Source: Acidobacteriota bacterium (lineage in GTDB: Bacteria; Acidobacteriota; Vicinamibacteria; Marinacidobacterales; SMYC01). From it: a stretch of 40,130 nt of DNA. Numbering within the stretch: the first letter of the stretch is position 1; each line of letters begins with the position of its first letter. The stretch spans positions 1 through 40,130 of the forward strand of contig SMYC01000276.1 in the NCBI GenBank assembly GCA_004356105.1, given 5' to 3'. Of the stretch, positions 25,643 to 33,751 are shown in pieces. The position numbers and the translations under genes were made by a program. The notes under the pieces are model-generated. The model was not told the origin of the DNA. It searched no databases and saw only the letters and a list, made by a program, of their open reading frames with translations.

Positions 25643-26124
25643 GAGCCCTCTATCGTCAGCTGTTTGATTTGGGTCAAGAACGCATGCCCACGGGGATCGC
25701 TCGAGCGGCTCGTATCCGAGATCTCCGCGAGCAAGCGCCGCTGCTCGCTGCGGTCGAGCTCGTTGAACTTACGTTGTCGCGACGAGAAGACATAGGACTC
25801 GAGCCAAGAGAGTCCGTCGCTGAATGCGTTTTGTACACGCGGCTCCGCTCGGCTGAGGGCTAGATCGATGTACTCGTGCGCGGCTCGGTCGCGCCTCCCC
25901 GGCCTATCGGTCCGTGGGAGAACGCACTCGGACAGACGCGCGACCGTCTCGACATCTTTAGGGTCGAGAAATCGCGGCTGCCACGACGCGTGCACCGCTG
26001 CGGGAGCCCACGGATCCCGCGGCAGGACGGGAGGAATCAGAGGAAATGCGGCCGCAGAGCCGATAATGCGCAGCGCGGCGCGCCGGCTGATACTAGAGCT
26101 CGGTCGTTCTCTATCGGATGGCAT
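25633..26124 (-). CDS. Gluconate 2-dehydrogenase subunit 3-like Tat protein
   Basis: The ATG at 26124 is preferred (GGGAGG site six bases upstream); a GTG at 26142 is the alternative. The 163-residue protein starts with a Tat-like SISRRAALRIIGSAAAFPL and then matches Gluconate_2-dh3: DVETVARLSECVLPRTDRPG, AHEYIDLALS and FLTQIKQLTIEG. In known systems this small subunit partners a GMC flavoprotein and a cytochrome, and helps export the flavoprotein. No GMC oxidoreductase is in the operon, so this is an orphan subunit or works with one encoded elsewhere. Confidence 0.85.
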   Translation of the reverse strand: MPSDRERPSSSISRRAALRIIGSAAAFPLIPPVLPRDPWAPAAVHASWQPRFLDPKDVETVARLSECVLPRTDRPGRRDRAAHEYIDLALSRAEPRVQNAFSDGLSWLESYVFSSRQRKFNELDRSEQRRLLAEISDTSRSSDPRGHAFLTQIKQLTIEGSWQ

Positions 26125-26144
26125 TCTTGGCCTCCCAGGCACGC

Positions 26145-27032
26145 TTAGCTTTGATCGCAGGCAATATAGGCGTCGATGACCGCTCGCTCGCCGGCTTTTC
26201 CCGGCATCGAGTTGCCGTGCTCCATCCCCACGACACCTCGATAACCTTTCCTTTTGAGATGCCGAAAAACGTTGTGATAGTTGATCTCGCCCGTTGTCGG
26301 TTCTTTACGACCTGGATTATCTCCAACTTGAATATATGCGATCTCGTCCCACGCCTTGTCCATATTCGGGATCAAATTCCCCTCCGTGATCTGCTGATGG
26401 TAAAGGTCGTCCAAGATCTTACACGACGAGCTCCCGACTGCACGACAGATCTGATACGCCTGGGGAATCCCCGTCAAGAACACCCCCGCGTGGTCTGTCC
26501 AGTGATTCAGCGGCTCTAGCACCATCGTCAGGCCGGCCGGCTCGCACAGCTCGGCGGCCCGCTTCAAGTTGTCGATCACGTTGGCGGTTTGATATTCCCA
26601 TGCGAGGCCGCGGTCATACTCTCCGGGCACGACAGTGCACCATTTGGCGTTCACGCGTTTTTGGACTTCGATCGCCTTTTCGATGTCGCCGCGGATGCGA
26701 GCACGAGCTTCCGCCGCATCGGAGGCAAACGAGATTTCGCCCCACCCCGTATGCGCCACGAAGACACCCATCCGCATGCCGAGCCGCTCGAGCTCGCTAC
26801 CTATCCGCTCCTGCACCGCGATGTCCCGGGTGGGCATCTCGTTGTCCTCGAGGGAACGAAACCCCTCGTCATGCATGAAACGCAGTTGATCGACCAGGTC
26901 GTCTCCCGCGTGATGACGAAACATCCCGAAATGCGGCGCGTAGTCGAGGCCGAACGGCGTCCCCTGCGCAGACGGCACGAGGCCCATGCATGCGCCGGCA
27001 GCGCTCATTTGTAGAAACTTTCTTCGATTCAC
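26145..27032 (-). CDS. Hydroxypyruvate isomerase-like TIM-barrel protein, exported
   Basis: The 295-residue protein begins MNRRKFLQMSAAGACMGLVP, a Tat-type signal (NRRKFLQ). The rest is an AP-endonuclease-2/xylose isomerase-like TIM barrel: FVAHTGWGEISFA, KWCTVVPGEYDRG, LTMVLEPLNHWTDHAGVFLT with the catalytic-type Glu, CKILDDLYHQQITEGNL, YIQVGDNPGRKEPTTGEINY and VVGMEHGNS. This pattern is closest to hydroxypyruvate isomerases (Hyi). It leads the leftward operon. Export with a neighbouring subunit suggests sugar oxidation in the periplasm; the substrate is inferred only. Confidence 0.88.
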   Translation of the reverse strand: MNRRKFLQMSAAGACMGLVPSAQGTPFGLDYAPHFGMFRHHAGDDLVDQLRFMHDEGFRSLEDNEMPTRDIAVQERIGSELERLGMRMGVFVAHTGWGEISFASDAAEARARIRGDIEKAIEVQKRVNAKWCTVVPGEYDRGLAWEYQTANVIDNLKRAAELCEPAGLTMVLEPLNHWTDHAGVFLTGIPQAYQICRAVGSSSCKILDDLYHQQITEGNLIPNMDKAWDEIAYIQVGDNPGRKEPTTGEINYHNVFRHLKRKGYRGVVGMEHGNSMPGKAGERAVIDAYIACDQS

Positions 27033-27115
27033 AGCACCTTCGTATCAGCCCTGAGGGCCGCGGTCAACTTGCATGCCATTGAGCATGCGCGATCTGCGGC
27101 ACATAGACACCGTCA

Positions 27116-27270
27116 TCAACGGCGCTCGTGCTGGATATCGTAGAGCTCGGCAAGACTGCGTGCGGCACCCTCGAAGCGCGGGTCCGTCGTGACATCCCGA
27201 ACGCGCGCGCCGTCCACCCAAATCTCACGGTCGTCGCGAAGACCTTCAAGAAACTGCTTTCCCGTACGGC
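27116..27270 (-). pseudogene. N-terminal remnant of a 4-hydroxyphenylacetate 3-hydroxylase (HpaB)-family gene
   Basis: On the minus strand a frame reads RTGKQFLEGLRDDREIWVDG and then VRDVTTDPRFEGAARSLAEL followed by YDIQHERR and a stop. This is the opening of HpaB/DszC-like flavin monooxygenases (RTG-x-QYL-x-GL-x-DGR-x-VW-x-x-GE-x-V). There is no ATG in place and the remaining ~450 residues are missing. It is clearly degraded. Confidence 0.65.
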
Positions 27271-27329
27271 AAGATCGACAAGATTCCGTGGTCGATGGTG
27301 AGCTCCTGACATATAGGCATCCTCGTTCT

Positions 27330-27446
27330 TTTTAGAAAGGCCTCTCGGTTCGCAGGTTTCGTCAGCGTCACTGCAAGCTTGCTCAGCCTATAGCCCTGCT
27401 GTGAGCGCTCACCAGTAAAGACGTGGGTACCAGGAAGGTCCGCCAT
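27330..27446 (-). pseudogene. N-terminal remnant of a LigA-like protocatechuate 4,5-dioxygenase alpha subunit
   Basis: From ATG 27446 the peptide reads MADLPGTHVFTGERSQQGYR then LSKLAVTLTKPANREAFLKR. The PGT-x-VF, GY-x-L-x-K and NREAF elements match the small LigA subunit of extradiol ring-cleavage dioxygenases. About 40 of ~120-130 residues remain, after which the frame continues into unrelated sequence and the HpaB remnant. Together the two fragments point to a lost aromatic-degradation cluster. Confidence 0.65.
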
Positions 27447-27521
27447 AAACGCACACCATTATCGTTGTTATCGCGAAGCCGTCAAAGCGCGTCTCGTGTT
27501 ATAAGGACGGACTAGTCCCCA

Positions 27522-27528
27522 TTAGACT
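27522..27528 (+). promoter_or_regulatory. TTAGACT -10-like box upstream of the M24 peptidase
   Basis: TTAGACT ends 13 bases before the ATG at 27542; only a weak CGGAG lies between. A short or absent leader is likely. Inference from recurrence of the box. Confidence 0.25.
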
Positions 27529-27541
27529 CTCGGAGCCCCGC

Positions 27542-28921
27542 ATGAAGACAGTCATGACGCCGGCACTCTTGCTCGTCGCACTCTTGCTCGTCCCGGGCCT
27601 TCATGCTCAGACGACGCACCGCCCGACGCCGGAACAGCGACTCTTCGAATGGACCGATCTGCAGTTCTCGAAAAGCGTCTATCAGCGCCGGCGTGACAGG
27701 ATGATCGCCCGCCTGCGGCAATCTGGAGGGGGCATCCTGCTCGTGCCGGCTCGCTACGGCGTCTCGGACGGTTTCACGTTTCGTCAGTCGGACGACTTCC
27801 TCTACCTCACCGGGCTCGAGCTACCAGACGCCGTGCTCGTCCTCGATGCCGACGCACAAACGGTGGTCGTCTTCAGCCCGCAGCGAGACGCACGTTACGC
27901 GAGCTCATCTAGGATGAACGACTTTCCTGGACGCCTTCTCGCGGCCGACCCGGACGTTTCGACGCGATCGGGGATCGCGACCTTTCGCTCCGTGTCCGAG
28001 CTTTCGACGGCCGTCGAGGCGTGGGCCACGCGAGGAAAGACGTTGCGCGTCAACTTGGGGCGACGAGGCCCAATTCCTGACGTCACATCCGACTTCATTG
28101 CCAAGTGGAGCGTGGAAGAAGCCCTCATCTTTCATTTACAGAGCACGTTTAAAGAAGCTTCGATTGCGAACGCTTTCGAAGATATGGCCCGGTTGCGCAT
28201 GGTCCACGGCCCAGAAGAAATCGACGCGATGCGACGGGTGTGCGCGCTCACGATCCAAGCCATTCAGCACGCCGCGGGTTTCGTCCGGGACGGCATCGAT
28301 GAGCGTGGGCTAGAGGCTGAGCTCGAGGCCGCCTATAAGCGCGGAGGTGCTCAGCGTCTGGCCTTTGCTTCGATCGTGAAGTCGGGCCCAAATTCGCTCT
28401 GGCCTTGGCGCATACTCGCGGCCAATCACGATCGCCGCAATCGCATCATGAACAACGGTGACCTCGTCATATTCGATGTGGGAACCGAGCTCGATTACTA
28501 CGTGAGCGACGTCGGTCGCACGTTTCCTGTCTCGGGGAAATTCACCGCGCGGCAACGACGAGCTCTGGAAATGGCGACGGCTGTGTCCGACACGATCATC
28601 GCGGCCATCCGTCCGGGCGTGAGCTTTGCGGAGCTGAAAGACATTGCGGTCGCGAAAATCCCACCTGACGAGCGCCGCTACATGCAGGCGGGTGGCTTCT
28701 ACGGACACCACATTGGGCTTTCGACAGGCGACCCGGCATTGGCCGACGTCCCCCTCGAAGCCGGAATGATTTTCACGGTGGAGCCGTGGTACTACAACCA
28801 CGACGAGGAACTATCGGTGTTCGTGGAAGATGTCATCCTCGTCACCGAAGACGGACACGAGAACTTGACGGCCGCGCTTCCTCGCGACCCGGACGGGCTC
28901 GAAGCGATCACGGGGCACTAG
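27542..28921 (+). CDS. Secreted M24 aminopeptidase (Xaa-Pro aminopeptidase / PepP type)
   Basis: The 459-residue enzyme removes N-terminal residues next to proline. A signal peptide (PALLLVALLLVPGLHAQ) predicts a periplasmic location. The N-terminal creatinase-like domain is followed by a pita-bread domain with the five dimetal ligands in order: Asp in VIFDVGTELDYYVSDVGRTF (two Asp), His in GFYGHHIGLSTGD, Glu in FTVEPWYYN and Glu in VFVEDVILV. Length fits PepP. A terminator follows. It stands alone, convergent with an MFS gene. Confidence 0.92.
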   Translation: MKTVMTPALLLVALLLVPGLHAQTTHRPTPEQRLFEWTDLQFSKSVYQRRRDRMIARLRQSGGGILLVPARYGVSDGFTFRQSDDFLYLTGLELPDAVLVLDADAQTVVVFSPQRDARYASSSRMNDFPGRLLAADPDVSTRSGIATFRSVSELSTAVEAWATRGKTLRVNLGRRGPIPDVTSDFIAKWSVEEALIFHLQSTFKEASIANAFEDMARLRMVHGPEEIDAMRRVCALTIQAIQHAAGFVRDGIDERGLEAELEAAYKRGGAQRLAFASIVKSGPNSLWPWRILAANHDRRNRIMNNGDLVIFDVGTELDYYVSDVGRTFPVSGKFTARQRRALEMATAVSDTIIAAIRPGVSFAELKDIAVAKIPPDERRYMQAGGFYGHHIGLSTGDPALADVPLEAGMIFTVEPWYYNHDEELSVFVEDVILVTEDGHENLTAALPRDPDGLEAITGH

Positions 28922-28938
28922 TAGTACTAGCCAGTGCC

Positions 28939-28969
28939 ATCGTCATCGGGGAGAGCATCTCCCGACGAT
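28939..28969. repeat. Bulged hairpin between convergent genes
   Basis: GGGAGA pairs with TCTCCC around a GCA loop, and ATCGTC pairs with GACGAT outside a 4-base bulge. It may help termination or protect the 3' end of the upstream transcript. Confidence 0.5.
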
Positions 28970-28975
28970 CGGAAA

Positions 28976-29002
28976 GACCTCACGCGAGGAGGTCGCTTTT
29001 TT
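28976..29002 (+). terminator. Rho-independent terminator for the M24 peptidase gene
   Basis: GACCTC and GAGGTC form a six-base stem with a seven-base loop, followed by GCTTTTTT. It lies 55 bases after the peptidase stop and overlaps the last codons of the convergent transporter. Confidence 0.65.
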
Positions 29003-30218
29003 GTACCTCGAGGGTTTCTGCCCCTCGAGCCACGAGCGCGCCTACGATCCAGAGATTGATCGCGTTGAACAATAGACCGGCCGCGAAGGCTCCTCGATAA
29101 GCGCCCGTGGTGTCGAAGACCGCGCCTCCGAGCCAGCTACCGATAGCCATGCCGATGGCGCCAAAGAAATAGACGGTCGCGATCCGCCGACCCATGGATC
29201 CGAGAGGAAAATGCTGGCTGATGATGAGCGTGTAGCTCGGGATGATGCCCCCGAAGGCCAGGCCAAAGAGTGCCGAGAGCAGGTAGAGGCCAAAGAGGCT
29301 ATCGACCGCAAGATACATGGCGAGAACCAAGGCCTGGCAGAGAGAGCCAATCCACAACACGCGGAGCCCGCCAACGCGATCGCCGACCGCGCCCCAGGCG
29401 ATCCTGCTGAAGAAAGCACAGCCCAAGAGCACCGCGAGCATCTCCGAAGCCCTCGCTAACGGATAGCCGAGGTCGGTCGCATGGGAGACCAGGTGCACGA
29501 TCGGCATGGCCATGGCCACGCAACAGCAGACGATCGCGATGCTGAGCAAGACAAGAACACTGCTTTGCTTTAGGCCGAGGACTCGAGCATCAGCCGCGCT
29601 CACTTCCCGCGTGTCTCCCTCGAGCGCTGGCGGCGCCGGACGTCGGAGCAAGAAACTCAAGGGAACCATGGTCACGAGAGCCACGAGCGCGTATACCCGG
29701 TACGCTTCTCGCCAGTTGGACCCTTCGATGAGGATCCGGAACGTGGAGGGCCAAAAAACGCCGGCGAGGGCTTGAGCGCTCGTAACCATGGCCACGGCCA
29801 TGCCACGCCGGCGGTCGAACCAGCGCGCCGTGTTGGCGATGAGCGGCGAGAACAAAGCGGCGTTACCAAGCAGGCCGATCAAGACGCCGTGGGCCAGCAG
29901 AAAGACCCACCGATCCGTCGTGACGCTCGCCGTCAACGCACCCGCAACGATCATGAGAGAGCCAAGAAGCGCTGGCGTACCGACGCCCACACGATCCGAC
30001 CATCGGCCGATGAAGATGCCACCGAGCCCCATTCCGAAAACGGTCATCGAATAAGCCATCGACGGCACCCATCGCAGCCCTCCGAAATCCTGAGCCACGA
30101 GCTTGAGACCGACGATAACGACGTAGTAGCCGCCAGCGCCAACCGTCATCAACAGAAGCGAGCCGACAACCACGACCCACCCATAGGGCCGCTCGATACT
30201 TTCCTGAGCGTCGATCAC
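28980..30218 (-). CDS. MFS transporter (OFA/monocarboxylate-like)
   Basis: The 412-residue integral membrane protein has about twelve hydrophobic helices, starting with GWVVVVGSLLLMTVGAGGYY and including GLGGIFIGRWSDRVG, whose loop (GRWSDRVG) is the MFS signature between helices 2 and 3. RWFDRRRGMAVAMVTSAQAL and the mid-loop at ~190-210 suit the oxalate/formate antiporter group. It would carry a small organic acid across the inner membrane; substrate is unknown. It is a single gene, convergent with the peptidase and divergent from a PQQ-like gene. Confidence 0.9.
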   Translation of the reverse strand: MIDAQESIERPYGWVVVVGSLLLMTVGAGGYYVVIVGLKLVAQDFGGLRWVPSMAYSMTVFGMGLGGIFIGRWSDRVGVGTPALLGSLMIVAGALTASVTTDRWVFLLAHGVLIGLLGNAALFSPLIANTARWFDRRRGMAVAMVTSAQALAGVFWPSTFRILIEGSNWREAYRVYALVALVTMVPLSFLLRRPAPPALEGDTREVSAADARVLGLKQSSVLVLLSIAIVCCCVAMAMPIVHLVSHATDLGYPLARASEMLAVLLGCAFFSRIAWGAVGDRVGGLRVLWIGSLCQALVLAMYLAVDSLFGLYLLSALFGLAFGGIIPSYTLIISQHFPLGSMGRRIATVYFFGAIGMAIGSWLGGAVFDTTGAYRGAFAAGLLFNAINLWIVGALVARGAETLEVQKSDLLA

Positions 30219-30375
30219 CGGACGGATGATAGTCGCCGTCCTTCGACTCTGTCGAGAAGAAAGCTATGCCTCGTCACTCATCCCGGAGGGCTATCAGGTG
30301 ACTCACATTGGAGCAAGATGGAATAGTGTTCCGAGTTCAATCTTTGTTGTTGTTGCGGTGAGCACCCTTGAGGAC

Positions 30376-30382
30376 TTAGATT
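30376..30382 (+). promoter_or_regulatory. TTAGATT -10-like box, leaderless spacing
   Basis: TTAGATT ends six bases before ATG 30389, with no ribosome site between. A TTGCGG about 18 bases upstream may be a -35. Translation would begin at or beside the transcript's 5' end. Confidence 0.4.
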
Positions 30383-30388
30383 CGGCCT

Positions 30389-31834
30389 ATGAACCTTTCT
30401 CGCTGGCTCCATCGTATGCAGGTCGTCATCGGCAGCATTGCCATGGTCCTTTGTCTCGCCAAGCTGCCCGTGGCCGCGACCGACGACACCGGCAACTGGC
30501 CGCGTTTTCGAGGCCCCGAGTCGATGCCCGTCGCCAACCATCCGAACCTTCCGGAGCGATGGTCGACCACCGAGAACGTCGAGTGGGTCGCTCAGGTTCC
30601 GGGCGTAGGCTGGTCGTCGCCCATCGTCTGGGACGGAAAGATCTTTTTGACGGCCGCCACCAGCGAACAAGCGATGAAACAACCGTCTTTGGGGACTGAT
30701 TTCAGCAACGAATACGTCGCTGAGCTGCGGGCGGAGGGGCTTTCCTCTGAAGAAACGAACGCGCGACTCTACGCCCGCGACCGAGAGATGCCTCACGAGA
30801 TCGTGATTCGTCTGGTGCTCTATTGTTACGAGCTCGAGACGGGCAAGTTGTTGTGGGAGCGAGAGGTCTATCACGGCAATCCGCCCGGAGGACGACATCG
30901 CAAGAACAGCTTCGCGTCGGAGACGCCGGTTACCGATGGCGAGCGGATATACGTCTACTTTGGCCATCTCGGCCTTTACGCTTACGACTTCGAAGGCCGT
31001 GAAGTTTGGGCGACCCCGTTGAAGCTCTATCAGAAAGTCCGTGATTTCGGGACCGGGGCCTCTCCGGCATTGCACGGGAACAGCGTTTTTGTCTTGAACG
31101 ACAACGAGGACCAAGGCTTCATCGCAGCCTTCGACAAGCGCACCGGAAAAGAGCTTTGGCGTACGGCTCGGGACGTTGGCGAGCGAAGGAAAACGGGTTG
31201 GGCGACCCCTTTCGTTTGGGAGAACGCACTACGCACCGAGCTCGTGACCGTCGGACCGGGCGCCGTCATCAGCTACGACCTCGACGGCTCCGAGCTCTGG
31301 CGCATGAAGCGCCTAGCGGTGGTCACCATCCAAAGTCCCTTTGCCTGGGACGGTCGTCTCTTCGTCACCTCGGGCAGCGCGGGCGGGCGAAACAAACCGA
31401 TCGCAGCGATTCGTCCCGGAGGCTCGGGAGACATTACCCCGGCGGAGCGCGTGAACAAGAACGATCATGTCGTGTGGTTCAACCCGCTCGCCGGCGGCAC
31501 CTACTTGCCGACGCCGCTCGTCTACGATCGTGCGCTCTATGTGCTCTACGCGAAAGGCATCTTCGCGCGCTACGACGTTGACACGGGCGAGCGCGTGTTC
31601 CGCGCGCGCATCGCTCCGGGTGCGGCAGCGTTCACGACTTCGCCCTGGGCCTATAACGGAAAGGTGTTCACCATGAGCGAGGAAGGGGACACCTTTGTGA
31701 TTGAAGCCGGCGAAGAGTATCGGTTGCTGGGTGTCAATTCACTGAACGAGTGGGTGATGGCCACCCCGGCAATCGTCGGCGACCGGTTGTTGATCCGCAC
31801 ACAGCATCGTCTTTATTCCATCCGCAACCGATAG
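30389..31834 (+). CDS. PQQ-like beta-propeller protein, exported
   Basis: The 481-residue protein begins with a signal peptide (VVIGSIAMVLCLAKLPVAAT) followed by NWPRFRGPESMPVANHPNLP, the typical opening of secreted PQQ-like/BamB-type propellers. Blades include DGKIFLTAATS, ELETGKLLWEREVYHGNPPG, ERIYVYFGHLGLYAYDFEGR and DKRTGKELWRTARD. Like the copy at 24407-25642 it lacks obvious PQQ-dehydrogenase catalytic signatures. It has a probable leaderless promoter. Function is unknown; protein-assembly or sugar-binding roles are possible. Confidence 0.87.
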   Translation: MNLSRWLHRMQVVIGSIAMVLCLAKLPVAATDDTGNWPRFRGPESMPVANHPNLPERWSTTENVEWVAQVPGVGWSSPIVWDGKIFLTAATSEQAMKQPSLGTDFSNEYVAELRAEGLSSEETNARLYARDREMPHEIVIRLVLYCYELETGKLLWEREVYHGNPPGGRHRKNSFASETPVTDGERIYVYFGHLGLYAYDFEGREVWATPLKLYQKVRDFGTGASPALHGNSVFVLNDNEDQGFIAAFDKRTGKELWRTARDVGERRKTGWATPFVWENALRTELVTVGPGAVISYDLDGSELWRMKRLAVVTIQSPFAWDGRLFVTSGSAGGRNKPIAAIRPGGSGDITPAERVNKNDHVVWFNPLAGGTYLPTPLVYDRALYVLYAKGIFARYDVDTGERVFRARIAPGAAAFTTSPWAYNGKVFTMSEEGDTFVIEAGEEYRLLGVNSLNEWVMATPAIVGDRLLIRTQHRLYSIRNR

Positions 31835-31849
31835 ATCCCGTCGAAAGAC

Positions 31850-32048
31850 GTCGTCCAGCTCGAGCCACCGTCCTCCGAGGTCTCCTAATGCTGTGTAATG
31901 GAACGGTACGCCGTCGCGGGCCTCTTTCCATTTCCCTTCGCTGACGAGCGCCCTGCGCGTCTTCAATCGATTGCGCTCGCCCAAGCGTCGCGGCAAGGAC
32001 CATGGCGCAAAGGGCCATTCGCGTCAGTATGGTTCGTGATGGTTTCAT
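31850..32048 (-). pseudogene. Broken small exported ORF of unknown family
   Basis: From ATG 32048, behind a GGGAG site, the minus strand encodes MKPSRTILTRMALCAMVLAA then TLGRAQSIEDAQGA, a plausible signal peptide. The frame then loses protein-like character while the next frame reads EGKWKEARDGVPFHYTALGD and LGGRWLELDDVF, suggesting a frameshift near 31950. I do not recognise the family. It could also be a coincidence in decayed DNA. Confidence 0.3.
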
Positions 32049-32065
32049 CGGATCTCCCTTAGGCG

Positions 32066-32188
32066 CTAGAACCACTTGAATTTTCCCGCCGGTAAATCGG
32101 TCTTTTTGACGAAGCCCAGAACCTCCGTATAAAAGCTCAGGGCCTTTTGCTGGTCGTCCACAAACACAGTCGTTATTTTAATTCTCAT
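32066..32188 (-). pseudogene. N-terminal remnant of a VOC (glyoxalase-like) protein
   Basis: From ATG 32188 the 40-residue peptide reads MRIKITTVFVDDQQKALSFY then TEVLGFVKKTDLPAGKFKW and stops at TAG 32066-32068. It is the first beta-alpha-beta unit of a glyoxalase/bleomycin-resistance-type protein, which normally runs ~125-130 residues. Just upstream (32190-32260) a frame reading YEIFQALGRPRKIA hints at an ArsR-type regulator fragment; ArsR-VOC pairs are common, but that part is weak. Confidence 0.7.
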
Positions 32189-32402
32189 CGCCTTTTGACT
32201 CCCTCACAGGTGTCGCTCGCCCTGCGATTTTTCGTGGGCGGCCTAACGCTTGAAATATTTCGTATGCCACCCTCGGCAGTCTCCCTCGAGTTGGCCCTTC
32301 GGTAGCCCTTTTGAGCGGGATTCTGGTACAGAGCACTTCGAGAAGCAAGCTCACTTCATCGGGCTTGCGCGACGGGTGAACAGGGATTTATTCTCGTTAC
32401 CT

Positions 32403-33698
32403 ATGCGGGTCCTTCGCCGACCGAGCCTCGAACCGCTTCGCCTCCTGCAGACGGTCCGCCGTATTGGAATTGTACTCACCTCCGTCCTGCTCGTCTTTCT
32501 ACTCATCAGTGTCACTCTTCTCGCACTTGCGCCGCGTCGACTCGAGACGCCCGCACATATCTCGAGCACCGACGAGCTCACGGCCTTCTTCGAGCGTCTC
32601 GTCGCCACCGAAAACCCTCCCGGCCTATCGGTGGCCGTCGTGAAAGATGACGAGCTCGTCTATGAGCGCGCGTTCGGCTTCGCCAACGGCCCCGCAAGTA
32701 TCGAGGCGACACCCAAATCGATCTATCGGTGGTGGTCTCTCACGAAGATTTTGACGGCGATGGCCATTTTTCAGCTTCACGAGCGAGGACGGCTCGACAT
32801 AGAGGATGAGGTCCGCCGGTACTTGCCTTTTTTTCGAACCACGTTCCGTGGCGACGAGGCTCCTACGATACGACTGCGTCATCTCCTGAACCACAGCTCC
32901 GGGCTTCCCAACCTGAGACTCGAGGTGCTTCGCTGGATGCATCCCGAGGACGCCGAGGGAAACAACGCGAACGAGCTCATTGCCGAGAACTTCGAGCGCT
33001 TCTCGCGTCTCAGAGCGCCCCCCGGCCGCCGAGGCCACTATTCCAACTTCGGCTACTTGCTGCTCGGAGCCGTTGTGGAAAAAGTCTCGGGTCAGAGCTA
33101 CGAGGACTACGTCGTCGAGAACATTCTGAACCCACTCGGGATGAACCTCACCGGTTTCACGATCGGCGATGCGATGCGACCTCACCTCGCGGCGGGCTGT
33201 CACCCACTCGTCAACTTTCAGACCATTTTTCTTCCGGCAATCCGCGATGTCGACGCCTACGTTCAGGAGTTCGAGAACGGTCGCATCTGGTTGGCGCCTT
33301 TTTATCTCGACGCGAACGCTTATGGTGGCGCCATGGGACCGGTGACGGACGCAACGAGGCTGCTTCGAGCCCTGCTCAATGAAGGAGAGCTCGAAGGCCG
33401 GTCCGTTCTCGCGCCCGAGACCGCGCGCATGATGTTGCAAGAAGGCCGGGTTCGCGCTGGGTCGAGCAGCGTCGCGCCCCCGTATTATCGGCGCGCAGGA
33501 ATGGAGCACGGCTTGGGGTTTTGGGTCTTCCCCTCGCAACAGGGTGAGCGATACGAGCATACCGGCGCCGGTCTGGGTTTCGCGACGCTGTTTCGGATCT
33601 ATCCGGAGGACCGCCTTGCGATAGCTCTTCTTGCGAACGGCACCTCACTCGACCGCGAAGGAATTGCCGACCGACTCTATGAGCTATTTCGGGACTAG
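32403..33698 (+). CDS. Serine hydrolase of the beta-lactamase/class C (AmpC-like) family
   Basis: ATG 32403 gives a 431-residue product with one N-terminal membrane segment (GIVLTSVLLVFLLISVTLLA), preferred over the ATG-less upstream frame from 32250, which codes for no family sequence. Catalytic elements: S-x-x-K at 112-115 (SLTK), Y-S-N at 213-215 (GHYSNFGYLLLGAVVE), and a C-terminal HTGAGLGF in place of KTG. The fold covers beta-lactamases, D-aminopeptidases and esterases; a role in cell-envelope or ester hydrolysis is plausible. It ends at the next gene's possible GTG start. Confidence 0.88.
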   Translation: MRVLRRPSLEPLRLLQTVRRIGIVLTSVLLVFLLISVTLLALAPRRLETPAHISSTDELTAFFERLVATENPPGLSVAVVKDDELVYERAFGFANGPASIEATPKSIYRWWSLTKILTAMAIFQLHERGRLDIEDEVRRYLPFFRTTFRGDEAPTIRLRHLLNHSSGLPNLRLEVLRWMHPEDAEGNNANELIAENFERFSRLRAPPGRRGHYSNFGYLLLGAVVEKVSGQSYEDYVVENILNPLGMNLTGFTIGDAMRPHLAAGCHPLVNFQTIFLPAIRDVDAYVQEFENGRIWLAPFYLDANAYGGAMGPVTDATRLLRALLNEGELEGRSVLAPETARMMLQEGRVRAGSSSVAPPYYRRAGMEHGLGFWVFPSQQGERYEHTGAGLGFATLFRIYPEDRLAIALLANGTSLDREGIADRLYELFRD

Positions 33699-33751
33699 TG
33701 CCGCTATCGTGTCGCCTGTCTAGCGTTTATGATGCGCGAGGGAGGTGCCCA

